Shown here piece after piece: positions 33,282 through 42,988 of a stretch of 43,064 bases of DNA (its first letter is position 1; each line of letters opens with the position of its first letter). The notes below the pieces were generated by a model. It made no database searches. It worked only from the letters and a program-made list of their open reading frames with translations, and had not been told where the DNA came from. Source of the DNA: Rhodospirillum sp. (lineage in GTDB: Bacteria > Pseudomonadota > Alphaproteobacteria > Rhodospirillales > Rhodospirillaceae); the NCBI GenBank assembly GCA_021741145.1, contig JAIOYK010000050.1, forward strand, positions 1 to 43,064, read 5' to 3'. A program made the position numbers and the translations under genes.

Positions 33282-33725
33282 TCAACTAAGGCGGAAAGCG
33301 GCGACCATGAGCTTTTCAACTTCGCCATCCCGGGCGAGGAAGGGAAGGACCAGCCGTTCCCAGGTCTGCTCCTCCCCATCGAACAGACCGGTATAAACAC
33401 GGGAAACAGGGATCTGCTCGGACCGCACCTGTTCGTATTCCCGCTTCAGGATATCCCGTTGGAGAGAGGGAAGGGAATCGATCGATTGGCCAACCCGGTC
33501 CCCATCGAACGTCTCGGCGTATTCGGCGCTGTAGTAGCCATAGACAAAGCGGCCCTCGCCCTCCACCTTGATCACCACCAGATGGGACAGCCAGGGGCGC
33601 AGGTCCGAGGGGTCGAGGTCCACGGCCATGGGAACCTCACCCTCGCCCCGCAGATCGCACCACTTGGCATACAGACTTTTCAATTCGGGATGCCGCAGCA
33701 TCAAGGCCAGATTGGTCGCGCTCAT
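33282..33725 (-). CDS. PAS_5-type PAS domain protein
   Basis: About 147 residues, one PAS-like domain of the PAS_5 (PF07310) kind: a start LALMLRHPELKSLYAKWCDL, the strand block MAVDLDPSDLRPWLSHLVVIKV, FVYGYYSAEYAETFDGDRVGQ and the end MVAAFRLS. No output domain follows. The start at 33725 is the ATG at the family N-terminus; a GTG nine codons upstream is possible. The FtsK-type gene starts 13 bases after its stop codon, so the two are probably co-transcribed. The ligand and role are unknown. Confidence 0.8.
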   Translation of the reverse strand: MSATNLALMLRHPELKSLYAKWCDLRGEGEVPMAVDLDPSDLRPWLSHLVVIKVEGEGRFVYGYYSAEYAETFDGDRVGQSIDSLPSLQRDILKREYEQVRSEQIPVSRVYTGLFDGEEQTWERLVLPFLARDGEVEKLMVAAFRLS

Positions 33726-33907
33726 CGCCTCACCCAGGTTCGCCCCTTCCACCCGGCCCGGAAATCAGGTGGGATCCGGCGTGGAAAGCCGTCTCCCGGT
33801 ACCGCCCAGGCGGGATTGAATGGCGTTGAATCTCATATGGTTATGAGTCAACCGCCCGGGGATTGCAAGGGCCGGAACGAACCCTTCGCGCAACTCCCCG
33901 GAAACAC

Positions 33908-36900
33908 TTAGTAATCCCGTTTCCAGAAGATTCCCGCCTCGCCAGTCCCGGTGGCGCCCGCCTTGGTCTCCACGGTGATTTCCGGGGTTACCTCCACCTG
34001 GACCTCCACGGCGCTGTCCTCCAACCCCAGGCCCTGCTCCACCCCCACGTAGACATTTTCCCGCACATAGGCACCCGCCCGCAGGGTCGTGCCACCGGAC
34101 GCGCCCTCGCCCAGTCGCAGCACATCCAGACCGGTGAAATCCTTCAGACTGTCGGTGAAGCCCCGACCACCGCCAAAGCCCGCCAACTCCCCGGCCACCT
34201 GGGCCAATTGCACGGCCTCGAAGGCGGTCAACTCGCCGGAAGACCTGCCAAACAGGATTTGGGCGATCACCTCATCCTCGGGCAGGGCCGGTTCGGAGGA
34301 GAACGCCAGCTCCGGGTCCGAGGCCGGACCGGTTACGGTCACCAACGCGGTCACATCCCCGGCATCGTTTTCCACGGTGACATTGAGTTGCGGATCGATC
34401 CGCTGGCCGCCATCGAACCGGATGTCCCCCTTGCGCAATGTGAAGCTCCGGCCAAGGAACGTCGCATTGGCGTAAATCCCCGCGATCAAGCCGACCACCT
34501 TGGGCCGATCCGCCGATCCGGTGATAGTCAAATCCCCTTTCCATTCCGACTCCACCCCGGCGCCCTTCACATAGACCCGGTTCGGCAGGGTGACATGGAG
34601 GTCCAGGGCGATGGGCAAGGGGGGCGCGGCCTCGGCCAGGGACTTGTCCCGGGCGACCAGGGCCTCCCGGACCGTCGCGGGCCGCCCGGCACCGCCCACC
34701 TCGATCACCCCCAGATCCGGGACCGAGGGTCCCATCCCTCCCACCAGCCGGATGTCCACGACCCGCGTGGTCACCGCGCCCTTGAGCCGCGCGCCCTCGC
34801 CGGTCAGATCCAGGGCGAGGTCCGCCGAGAGGCTGGCCAGGGCGTCGTCCCGGCGCACCAGGGTCGCGTTCTCGAGGACCAGGGAAACGGTCCCCACGGG
34901 CCGATTCAGGTCCGCCAGCGTCACGGTGCCGTCCAGGGCGATCCGACCCGCGGCGCCATCGGTGGCAGTCAGGTCGACGCTCACCCGCCGTCCCGCATCC
35001 CCCTGCACCCGCAGGGCCATGGCCTTCAACACCGTCCCACTCACAAGGTTCTCGTAGGTCCCATCCGACAGGGTCAGCCCCCCGGCCACCTTGGGGTCGT
35101 CCATGCTGCCGGAAACCTTGACATCGACCACGCCCTTACCCGCCAGCCGGTGCCCAACCAGGGGGGAGAACTCCCAAAGCTCGGCCACCTCGCCGGACCA
35201 GTCCAGGGCGGCCTCCAGGGGCGCCCCGGACCGGATGGACGGCCCCGGCCCCATGGGCAGGCGGGCGGTGATCCGCGCCGGGGTCGCGCCAAAGCCGCCC
35301 AGGGTGGCGGTCGCGTCCAACCGTTGGGGGGTCAGGGCCGCGGTCATCTGGGCCGAAAGCACGCCATCGCCAACGTCCCGGCTGGACTGGACATCCTTCA
35401 GGGCCACCTCGAGGGTGCCCTTGGGGTGACTCGGATCGCCCGCCAGCGCCACCGTCGCGTCCAGGGTTCCGGACAGGTCACTATCGGGCGCGAACAGGGA
35501 GATCAGGGAGAGAGGCAAGGCCGAAATGGCCCCCTCCGCCGTCAAGGCGCCGTCCACCAGACCGCCCCGGACCTCCACCCGGCCCCCATCCAGGTCGAGG
35601 GCGAGACTGTCCACCTGGGCGCCCCGGGCCAGGGAGAGGGTCGCGGGCCGAACCAGGGAAAGCTGTTTGCCCCCGGTCTCCGCCGACAGACCGTCCAGCC
35701 GGACCGTCGGCCCGGCGCCCGCGTCGACCCGGGCCCGGGCGCTGGCGGTCAGGGGGCCGGGTTCCCAGGTTCCGTCCAGGTCCAGGGACACCCCCAGATC
35801 CGCCAGCCCGCCCTTGGCGCCCAGGGCGAGGCGCGCCCATTGGACCGCTCCGGCGTCGCCTCCCGTGGAAATCACCGTCGCATCCAGACCCGGCGCGCCC
35901 AGGGCATCGGTGACCGATCCGGACAGGGCGAGGCGCCCCAAGTCCAGGCCGTCCAGGGCCAGACCCGGCGCGGTCAGGGCGAGGACCGCGCCCTGTGTCC
36001 CATCCCGAGGAGTCAGGGTCAGGGTCCCCGCCAGGGATCCGGAGAGAGGGGGCGTGCCCAGGGTCGCCCATTCGGCCAGCCTGGGCGCCTTGAGGGTCAG
36101 CCCCCCCTCGGTCAACAAGGTGGCGAGGTCCACATGGGCGCCCAGGTCCAGGGTCGTGGACCCCAGGGCCAGCCGCCCGTCCCACAGGTCCAGGGTCGAG
36201 AAGGCGCCATCCAGGGTGAAGGGCGCCGTCAGGGTCAGGGGCAGACCGCCCACTTGGGCCTCCCCCTCCACCAGACCCGCGGGGCCACTCACCAGGGTTC
36301 CGGCGGTGACATGCAGGCGCGGGTCCCGAACCTCTGGCCCGACCCCGCCCAGACCATCGGCGGAGAGGGTGGCCACCACCCCCGGGTCGGCGGCGGGTCC
36401 GGAGGCCACCACCTCCAGCACCGGCGCGCCACTCAGTCCCGGGGAGAGGGCCCCCAGATCCGCGAACGCGGCCCGCAGGGTGGCGTCCACCATGCCCGCG
36501 GCCGAGAGGGTCCCCTGTCCCTCCAGGGAGGCCCCGGCGGCGGTCAAGGTCACCCGCCCCTGGCCCAGACCCCCGTCCGGCTCCAGGGTCGCGCTGGCCT
36601 CGAGCTTGGGTTCGGGGCCGAGCAGGCGATCCAGGGCCTCCTCCCCAAGGGCCAGGGATTGCCCCTCGGCGCTCAGGGTCACGCCGCCGGACAGGGGCGC
36701 CAGGGAGAGCGCCGTCGCGCCCGCCGTCACCGCCACCCCTCCGGCGAGGGACCGACCGAGGGCGCTGTCCAGGACGGACAGGTCCGGCAGGGAGAGGTCG
36801 ATGCGCGCGCCGTCCACCCGGTTCTCCGCCAGGGACAAGGTTCCCGCTCCCGTCACCCGCGCCCCCGTTCCCTCCAGCGTCAGGGTCTGGAGCGCCAAGC

Positions 36901-38332
36901 GTGTGGCGGCGCGGTCCAGGGTCGCGACGGCCGTCACCATGGGCGCGCCGCCCAACAGAGCCAAAAGGGCGGGTCCCCCCGCGGGAAGGTCCAATCCCTC
37001 GGGCCGACCTTCCAAGGAGAGCGCGAACTCACCCCCCGCCGGAACCACGCTGGCGGTCAGCTTCAATTCGCCGAGGCGGACATCCTCGGCGTAGGAGATA
37101 TCTTGCCCGGTTATCTCCACATGGGCCTCGGGTCGATCCAGGGAGCCGGTCGCCCGGGCGGTCAGCGAGAGGTCGCCCAGTCCCACCTCCGGGGCCAGGC
37201 TGGTCAAGGGACCGGGACCGTCCAAATCCACCTTGGCTGTCAAATCCAGGGCGCCCTCGGCTCCCAGGGTTCCCGAAACCGCGCTGGACCAGCCCGGACC
37301 GGCCAGGGTAAGACGGGAGAGAGTCGTATCTCCCGCCCGGTCCAAGAAGACATCCAGACCCAGAGCGGTCTCCGGCCCCGCGACAGCGGTCAGGGTCGCC
37401 GGGGCGTCCCCCCGGACACGCAGGGTCCAGTCCAAGCCCAGGGCCATGCCGCCCTCCCCGTCCACGGCGAGGCGCAGGGGGCCGGAGAGCCCCGCCACGC
37501 CCTCGAACCCGCTCTCCAGGGACCCGCTCCACGCGGACAGGGGTCCCACCCCGGACAGGGACAGGGACGCGGCGGGGGCGCCGGGCAGGTCAAGCAGGCG
37601 CGCCAGGATCCCCCCTTGGGGCTCTCCCGCGGTCAAGGCCAAGGAAAGGGCCAGGGGCTCCCCGGCCAGGGTCGCGTCCAAATCCAGGTGACCGGGCGCG
37701 TCTTCCCGGACCACGGCCAGGACCGCCCGGGCGGTGCTTTCGCCATCGGGTTCCAGGGATCCGGTGACGGACAGCCGGGCCCCCGTTCCGCCAACCAAAG
37801 CGGGACCAAGCGTGATCTCCCGGAGCGCCAATTCCTTCAGGGTGAGCAAACCCAGCAACCGGGGATCGAACGGCGGGGACGGCGCGCTCTCCTCCGCTCC
37901 GGGCGGCAAGACCGGCACGCGAACCACGTCGAGCCCCTGGGTGGTCAGGCTCTCCACCCGAACCCGCCCGCCCAACAGAGCCAGGGGATCCCAGGACAGG
38001 CGTACCTCGTCCAGGGTCAACCAGACCCCTTGGGGATCGGACAGGGAGAGGTCGCGCAGAATCACGTTCCCGGGCAGGGACCCCTCCAGGCCGCCCAAGG
38101 TCAGGGAAAGCCCCTTCGGATCGGTCACAAGAACCTCCAGGGTACCGCGCAGCCAAGCCCGGCCCCCGTCCGTGCGCCCCAGGTAGGCGCCCAAACAGAA
38201 CAGGGCCACGACGAGCGCGGCCAATACCCCTCCGGTCCACCGGAGCAGACGCCAGACGATCCGGTTCTTCCGCCGGGGCGGATCGGGCTTGTGCCTGGGG
38301 TCGGGATGCATATCGGTGGTCGCGCTGTCCAT
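33908..38332 (-). CDS. tamB: Translocation and assembly module protein TamB
   Basis: A 1474-residue protein of the AsmA-like/TamB (DUF490) group. An N-terminal membrane anchor (IVWRLLRWTGGVLAALVVALFCLGAYL) is followed by a very long repetitive beta structure rich in L/D/G/T patterns, and the conserved C-terminal TamB domain (LNVTVENDAGDVTALVTVTG, PEDEVIAQILFGRSSGELTAFEAVQLAQVAGELAG, ending GIFWKRDY). It spans the periplasm and works with TamA in outer-membrane assembly and probably lipid transport. It starts one base after the tamA stop codon. Its high GC makes a mirror open frame on the other strand, which is not a gene. Confidence 0.95.
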   Translation of the reverse strand: MDSATTDMHPDPRHKPDPPRRKNRIVWRLLRWTGGVLAALVVALFCLGAYLGRTDGGRAWLRGTLEVLVTDPKGLSLTLGGLEGSLPGNVILRDLSLSDPQGVWLTLDEVRLSWDPLALLGGRVRVESLTTQGLDVVRVPVLPPGAEESAPSPPFDPRLLGLLTLKELALREITLGPALVGGTGARLSVTGSLEPDGESTARAVLAVVREDAPGHLDLDATLAGEPLALSLALTAGEPQGGILARLLDLPGAPAASLSLSGVGPLSAWSGSLESGFEGVAGLSGPLRLAVDGEGGMALGLDWTLRVRGDAPATLTAVAGPETALGLDVFLDRAGDTTLSRLTLAGPGWSSAVSGTLGAEGALDLTAKVDLDGPGPLTSLAPEVGLGDLSLTARATGSLDRPEAHVEITGQDISYAEDVRLGELKLTASVVPAGGEFALSLEGRPEGLDLPAGGPALLALLGGAPMVTAVATLDRAATRLALQTLTLEGTGARVTGAGTLSLAENRVDGARIDLSLPDLSVLDSALGRSLAGGVAVTAGATALSLAPLSGGVTLSAEGQSLALGEEALDRLLGPEPKLEASATLEPDGGLGQGRVTLTAAGASLEGQGTLSAAGMVDATLRAAFADLGALSPGLSGAPVLEVVASGPAADPGVVATLSADGLGGVGPEVRDPRLHVTAGTLVSGPAGLVEGEAQVGGLPLTLTAPFTLDGAFSTLDLWDGRLALGSTTLDLGAHVDLATLLTEGGLTLKAPRLAEWATLGTPPLSGSLAGTLTLTPRDGTQGAVLALTAPGLALDGLDLGRLALSGSVTDALGAPGLDATVISTGGDAGAVQWARLALGAKGGLADLGVSLDLDGTWEPGPLTASARARVDAGAGPTVRLDGLSAETGGKQLSLVRPATLSLARGAQVDSLALDLDGGRVEVRGGLVDGALTAEGAISALPLSLISLFAPDSDLSGTLDATVALAGDPSHPKGTLEVALKDVQSSRDVGDGVLSAQMTAALTPQRLDATATLGGFGATPARITARLPMGPGPSIRSGAPLEAALDWSGEVAELWEFSPLVGHRLAGKGVVDVKVSGSMDDPKVAGGLTLSDGTYENLVSGTVLKAMALRVQGDAGRRVSVDLTATDGAAGRIALDGTVTLADLNRPVGTVSLVLENATLVRRDDALASLSADLALDLTGEGARLKGAVTTRVVDIRLVGGMGPSVPDLGVIEVGGAGRPATVREALVARDKSLAEAAPPLPIALDLHVTLPNRVYVKGAGVESEWKGDLTITGSADRPKVVGLIAGIYANATFLGRSFTLRKGDIRFDGGQRIDPQLNVTVENDAGDVTALVTVTGPASDPELAFSSEPALPEDEVIAQILFGRSSGELTAFEAVQLAQVAGELAGFGGGRGFTDSLKDFTGLDVLRLGEGASGGTTLRAGAYVRENVYVGVEQGLGLEDSAVEVQVEVTPEITVETKAGATGTGEAGIFWKRDY

Positions 38333-38333
38333 G

Positions 38334-40265
38334 TCAGAAAGCCTGACCGAGGCTGAAATAGACCTGGAACCAATCGTCCTCGGACCGGGGATTCAGCGGG
38401 ACGGCGAAGTCGGCGCGCAAGGGGCCGAAATCCGTGTGGTAGCGCAGGCCCAACCCCGCGCCCCAGCGCACGGCCTCGTCGAAACTGGGCCAGGGATCGG
38501 CGTTGACCAGCCCTCCCTCGATGAAGGGCACGAGACCAATGGTATCGGTTACCTTGATCCGGGCCTCCGCCCCGATTTCCGCCGCGGACCGTCCACCCGT
38601 GGGGTCACCGTCGGAATCAAGCGGGCCGATCATTTGATATCCATACCCGCGCACCGACCCCCCTCCACCCGCATAGAGACGGTGATTGGGGGGGATGACG
38701 TTAAGATCCGCGCCGGTCAGGGTGGCCAGCCGCGCCCGACCGGCCAGGGTCAACCGGTTTTCCACCACTTCGTAATAGGTGGAGGCCTTGGCCTCCAGGG
38801 TGGCGAAGGCCGTGCCTCCCCCATCCACCAAACCCGCGTAGGGCAGGATCGAAAAGGCGATGCGCGACCCCTTGGTGGGATCCAGAAGGGTATCGGTATC
38901 GTCCCGCTCCGCGGTCAGAGGCAGCCCAAGAAGCGTATGGGCCTGGGATTGGTCCTCCCCGTCACCAAGCCAAATCAAATCGGCGTATTCCCCGGCCAGG
39001 GCCGCGGAGACCCGCCAGTGTTCGCCCATTTCCCGCTCGATCCCCAGGGATGTCTCCCCCAGCAGACCCCGATAAGCGCTCACGTCTTCCCGGGCGGCGC
39101 GCAGGCCCGCGATCAGACTTTGCCGGGAGTCCGGGAAATAGGGACGGCGGAAGGACAGTTCCAGGGATTGCTCGTAGAGGGCACCAACCAGATCGGCCCG
39201 GAATTTCTCGCCCGCTCCCAACAGGTTCCGATGCTCCCACCGCAGGGTCACCCCCGGCCCCTTGTCGGTGGCATAGCTGGCTCCGGCGGCGACGGTGCGG
39301 TGGGCCGCTTCGGTCACCTCCAGGGAAATCGGCACCTGTCCGTCCGCGCGCACCGCCTCTCCCGGCCCCAGGTGGATGGTGGCGAACAGGCGACTTTTGG
39401 ACAGGCGGGAGCGGAAGGTCCGAAGAGCGTCCTCGTCGTAGGGTTCCCCCCGCTTCCAGGGGACCATGCGCTGGATCAGCGAGGCCTTCACGGTCTCCAG
39501 TCCGATCACGTCCAGATCCCCGAAGGACGCGGGCGGCCCGGCGTCGACCACATAGGTCACATCCATCTTATGGGTGCGGTGATCCACCACGGCTTGGCGG
39601 TCGACCACCTTGGCCAGGGGGCGCGCGTCCTTCTTCAGGGTCAGAACCAGACGGTCCTCGGCGGCCAGAATATCCGAGGACAGGGCGGGCACTCCGGGAA
39701 CAAGACCCGTCGCCGTGGCGCCCTGGGGAAGTCCGCTGGCCCCGACCGTATTCAGATAGTCAATCGTGACCACCCCGATAGTGTACTGGATCCCGGGAGT
39801 CACGTTCAGTGTCACGGGAATCTCGCCGCCCGAGCCCGAAGCATCACTCACCTGCTCGCCCACGCTTTGATTGACCCGCGCGTCATAATACCCCCGGGAG
39901 CGGAGGGCCTCCTGGAAGCGGGCCGCATCGGACTGGACCCGGCGGGTGAGCCCCAGACGCGTGAACGGCGGCGTGGCTTCCAGGGATCGCAGTTGGGAAA
40001 CCCCATCCAAAAGCTCCGTCAGGACCTCCGATTGATCCCCGTCCAAGGTGATCGTCGTCCGATAGGGAACACCGCCCGAGGCCTCCCTCTCCGACCTTGC
40101 CGACGGGTTATCCTCGCCCGCGGCGCGCCCGCTCGCCGGAACCCCAAGACCCAAGGCCAGGACGAACAAAAGCCCCCCCGCCATCGCGCGGGCTGGTGGG
40201 CGCCGTCGGAACCCGGTTGGACCGGGCGCCACGCGCGTCAATGGGGAACAACAGTGGCGGATCAT
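38334..40265 (-). CDS. tamA: Outer-membrane assembly protein TamA (Omp85 family)
   Basis: About 643 residues. After a signal sequence (MAGGLLFVLALGLGVPASGRA) come POTRA domains (RFQEALRSRGYYDARV and SFGDLDVIGLETVKASLIQR are recognisable) and a C-terminal 16-stranded barrel with the Omp85 motif region YAGGGGSVRGYGYQMIGPLDSDG, whose VRGY loop sits in the barrel lumen. The start is uncertain: the ATG at 40265 is used here; one at 40184 begins directly at the signal peptide core, and none has a good Shine-Dalgarno. It partners with TamB. Confidence 0.92.
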   Translation of the reverse strand: MIRHCCSPLTRVAPGPTGFRRRPPARAMAGGLLFVLALGLGVPASGRAAGEDNPSARSEREASGGVPYRTTITLDGDQSEVLTELLDGVSQLRSLEATPPFTRLGLTRRVQSDAARFQEALRSRGYYDARVNQSVGEQVSDASGSGGEIPVTLNVTPGIQYTIGVVTIDYLNTVGASGLPQGATATGLVPGVPALSSDILAAEDRLVLTLKKDARPLAKVVDRQAVVDHRTHKMDVTYVVDAGPPASFGDLDVIGLETVKASLIQRMVPWKRGEPYDEDALRTFRSRLSKSRLFATIHLGPGEAVRADGQVPISLEVTEAAHRTVAAGASYATDKGPGVTLRWEHRNLLGAGEKFRADLVGALYEQSLELSFRRPYFPDSRQSLIAGLRAAREDVSAYRGLLGETSLGIEREMGEHWRVSAALAGEYADLIWLGDGEDQSQAHTLLGLPLTAERDDTDTLLDPTKGSRIAFSILPYAGLVDGGGTAFATLEAKASTYYEVVENRLTLAGRARLATLTGADLNVIPPNHRLYAGGGGSVRGYGYQMIGPLDSDGDPTGGRSAAEIGAEARIKVTDTIGLVPFIEGGLVNADPWPSFDEAVRWGAGLGLRYHTDFGPLRADFAVPLNPRSEDDWFQVYFSLGQAF

Positions 40266-40341
40266 GAGGATATAGATGGCGAGACCGGCCCAGGTTCGCA
40301 ACGCCCTCCAACCGGATAGGCCCCTTGTTTCGTGGGCGCTT

Positions 40342-41268
40342 CTAATCCATTGGCAGGGCCCCGAAGGAGAATATCTCGCTCGGCGTGGACATCAAGTCGA
40401 AGGCCAGCTTAATACAGACCAACAGCACCATCGCGGCCAGCAGCACGCGGAGCTGTTCACCCCTTAGACGGGCGCCGACCTTGGCACCGATTTGGGCCCC
40501 CACCACCGCGCCCGCCAACAGCAGCAAAGCCAACACCACATCAACGGTCTGATTGACAGCGGCCTGAAGCATCGCCGTCGAGGCCGCGACAAAAATGATC
40601 TGGAACAGACTGGTGCCGATAACCACCTGGGTGGGCATGCCCAACAGATAGATCATGGCCGGAACCATGACGAAGCCTCCCCCCACACCCATGATGGCCG
40701 CCAGGATTCCCACCATGAACCCAATGAGCAGAGGCAGGATGGCGCTGATATAGAGTTTGGAGCGGCGAAACCGCATTTTCAGGGGAAGGCCGTGCATCCA
40801 GGTGTGGCGCCCAGGCCCCCGGGCCGTGGACCCACCAGGGGAGCGGCGCCGCTTCAAGAGGGCGGACGCACTCTCAACGAACATCAAACCACCAACGGAG
40901 CCCAGAAAAATAACGTAACTAAGGGAAATGGCCAAATCAATCTGACCGAGGCGCCGCAACAGGGCAAACAACCAGACCCCAACCCCGGACCCCACAAGAC
41001 CACCAACCAGCAGCACGAATCCCATCTTGAAGTCCACATTGCCCCGGCGCATGTGGGCCAGGACTCCGGCGATGGAAGACGCGACAATCTGATTGGCCTG
41101 GGTTCCGACCGCGACCGCGGGGGGGACACCGTACAGGATCAACAATGGAGTGAGCAGGAACCCACCCCCAACCCCGAACAACCCAGAAAGGAATCCAACC
41201 ACCCCCCCCATGCCCAGGACCAATAGGACATTCACGGACATCTCGGCGATGGGCAGATAGATCTGCAT
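40342..41268 (-). CDS. TauE/SafE-family membrane permease
   Basis: A 308-residue transporter with two homologous halves, each with the family motif: GFLSGLFGVGGGFLLTPLLI near 25-44 and GILAAIMGVGGGFVMVPAMI in the second half. A charged cytoplasmic loop (KRRRSPGGSTARGPGRH) lies between. Family members move sulfite, sulfoacetate or similar organic sulfur anions; the substrate here is unknown. It lies 76 bases upstream of tamA on the same strand; a functional link is not evident. Confidence 0.9.
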   Translation of the reverse strand: MQIYLPIAEMSVNVLLVLGMGGVVGFLSGLFGVGGGFLLTPLLILYGVPPAVAVGTQANQIVASSIAGVLAHMRRGNVDFKMGFVLLVGGLVGSGVGVWLFALLRRLGQIDLAISLSYVIFLGSVGGLMFVESASALLKRRRSPGGSTARGPGRHTWMHGLPLKMRFRRSKLYISAILPLLIGFMVGILAAIMGVGGGFVMVPAMIYLLGMPTQVVIGTSLFQIIFVAASTAMLQAAVNQTVDVVLALLLLAGAVVGAQIGAKVGARLRGEQLRVLLAAMVLLVCIKLAFDLMSTPSEIFSFGALPMD

Positions 41269-41468
41269 CGGGCGGACAATCCCGGAGACAGGAAGGACAG
41301 ACGGAAGCCATGGGCGGTTTAAACCGCGCGAAACGGCCAGACGAACGAACGGGAACGGACGGATGTGCCCTGACTGGGATAAGACCCCGTCCAGCGACCT
41401 GTTTCAAGCCCCATACGATGGTTTGTTCCGACAGACAGCGTTTTACCGGTCCGGGCGAAACTTGGCGG

Positions 41469-42899
41469 TCAACGGGCGCCCGACTTAAAAGCCGGATGCT
41501 TTCGATAGATGGTCGACGGGGACACATCCAGGATGCGAGCGGCCCGGGTCACGTTGTTGTCCGACAGGCGCAAGGCCGCATCGATGGCCATGGTTTCCAA
41601 TTCCGCGAGGGGGCGGGCGAGAATCTGGTCCAGGCTCAACGCCGCCCCTTCGCCCTCCTCGCCGTCGGTACCAACATTGACCGCCGCTTCCAGACTGTCC
41701 AGCGGCGACGGCAACATGGACACATCGACCATGGTGCCCGTGTTCAGGACGACGATATTGCGGATGACATTCTCCAACTGGCGCACATTGCCAGGCCAAG
41801 CATAGGCCAGGATGCGCCCCAGGGCGTCCGGCGTGAAATCCTGGAAGGACTTGGCTTCCAGCTTTGAGAAATCCACCAGAAAGCGGTGGGCGAGAAGGGA
41901 GGTATCGTCCCCCCGGGCGCGCAGGGGGGGCAAGTGGATGGGCACCACGTACAGCCGGTAATAAAGGTCCTCGCGGAACCGACCTTCCCGCACTTCCTTC
42001 AGGGGATCGCGGTTGGTGGCGCAGACAAAACGAATGTCCGACGGACGGTCCACGCCGTCTCCCACCTTGCGGTAGGTGCCCGTCTGGATGAAACGCAACA
42101 ACTTGACCTGAAGGTCCAAATCCATTTCACAGATTTCGTCGAGGAACAGAGTCCCCCCATCAGCCCGGCTGGCCGCGCCTTCCTGGTCCGACACGGCTCC
42201 GGTGAAGGCGCCCCTGCGGTGACCAAAGACCTCGCTTTCCATCAGATCCCGAGGGATGGCGCCACAATTGATTGCGATGAAGGGTCCATTCCGCCGCTCG
42301 CTCAGATTGTGGATGGCATTGGCGCAAAGCTCCTTGCCTGTCCCTGTCTCCCCGGTGATAAAGACGCTGGCCCGGCTGCTTCCGGCGGCTGCCTCGATCA
42401 GACTAAAGACGTTGGACATGGCCGTGGAATTCCCCAGGAAGCCGGATGGACCCCGCTTCCGGCCCTTCTCCGCCCCCGGCGTGGTCGGGTTCTTGGGGTC
42501 ATGCGACACCGCGCCCCGGGTCCCTTGGCGCTCAAGGGCCTCTTCCACGGATTGGCGGAGCTTGTCCGCCGCGCAGGGCTTGACCAGGAAATCAATGGCC
42601 CCTTCCCGCATGGCCGAAACGGCGCTACGCACGGATCCCGATCCGGTAAGGACAATGGTCGGCGGGGCATCCCCCCCAGGGCCACCCAAGCGGCGCAGGA
42701 TATCCAAACCATCCATATCCGGCAGGCCCAGGTCCAGGACCATGAGATCGAACGCCTCGGATTGGGCGGCCCGTTTCAGGCAGTCCAACGCCTTGCTTCC
42801 CGTATCCGCGATTTCGACATCAAGCCCCGAAACCCGCAGATAAGCGGCATAAAGCTCCGCATTGGATGGAGAGTCCTCAACCATGAGGATACGTGTCAT
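41469..42899 (-). CDS. Sigma-54-dependent response regulator (NtrC family)
   Basis: A 476-residue activator. The receiver domain has D56 (MVLDLGLPDMDG) as the phosphorylation site and K108 (FLVKP). The AAA+ domain contains Walker A GETGTGKE, the sigma-54-contacting GAFTGA loop, GGTLFLDEICEM (Walker B) and the WPGNVRQLEN sensor block. A Fis-type helix-turn-helix (NNVTRAARILDVSPSTIYRKH) ends the protein. The layout is LuxO/QseF-like. No cognate histidine kinase is in the window, so the signal and the target genes are unknown. Confidence 0.95.
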   Translation of the reverse strand: MTRILMVEDSPSNAELYAAYLRVSGLDVEIADTGSKALDCLKRAAQSEAFDLMVLDLGLPDMDGLDILRRLGGPGGDAPPTIVLTGSGSVRSAVSAMREGAIDFLVKPCAADKLRQSVEEALERQGTRGAVSHDPKNPTTPGAEKGRKRGPSGFLGNSTAMSNVFSLIEAAAGSSRASVFITGETGTGKELCANAIHNLSERRNGPFIAINCGAIPRDLMESEVFGHRRGAFTGAVSDQEGAASRADGGTLFLDEICEMDLDLQVKLLRFIQTGTYRKVGDGVDRPSDIRFVCATNRDPLKEVREGRFREDLYYRLYVVPIHLPPLRARGDDTSLLAHRFLVDFSKLEAKSFQDFTPDALGRILAYAWPGNVRQLENVIRNIVVLNTGTMVDVSMLPSPLDSLEAAVNVGTDGEEGEGAALSLDQILARPLAELETMAIDAALRLSDNNVTRAARILDVSPSTIYRKHPAFKSGAR

Positions 42900-42988
42900 G
42901 GATCAACCACCGGGACAATATTTTCGGCTCTATTCGCAGATCGCATTGAATTGCTATAAAGTGAGAGAAATGCAGGAGTTTAGGCACC

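Noticed and set aside
33832-33847. CTCAT-ATGGTT-ATGAG inverted repeat upstream of the PAS_5 gene
   Set aside because: Five-base arms are expected by chance at this length; no supporting promoter elements.
33863-38356. A 1497-residue open frame on the plus strand opposite tamB
   Set aside because: It mirrors the GC-rich codon structure of tamB, has a low-complexity Gly/Gln/Pro/Arg composition and no domain or ribosome-binding signal. The minus-strand frame has a clear TamB C-terminal domain.
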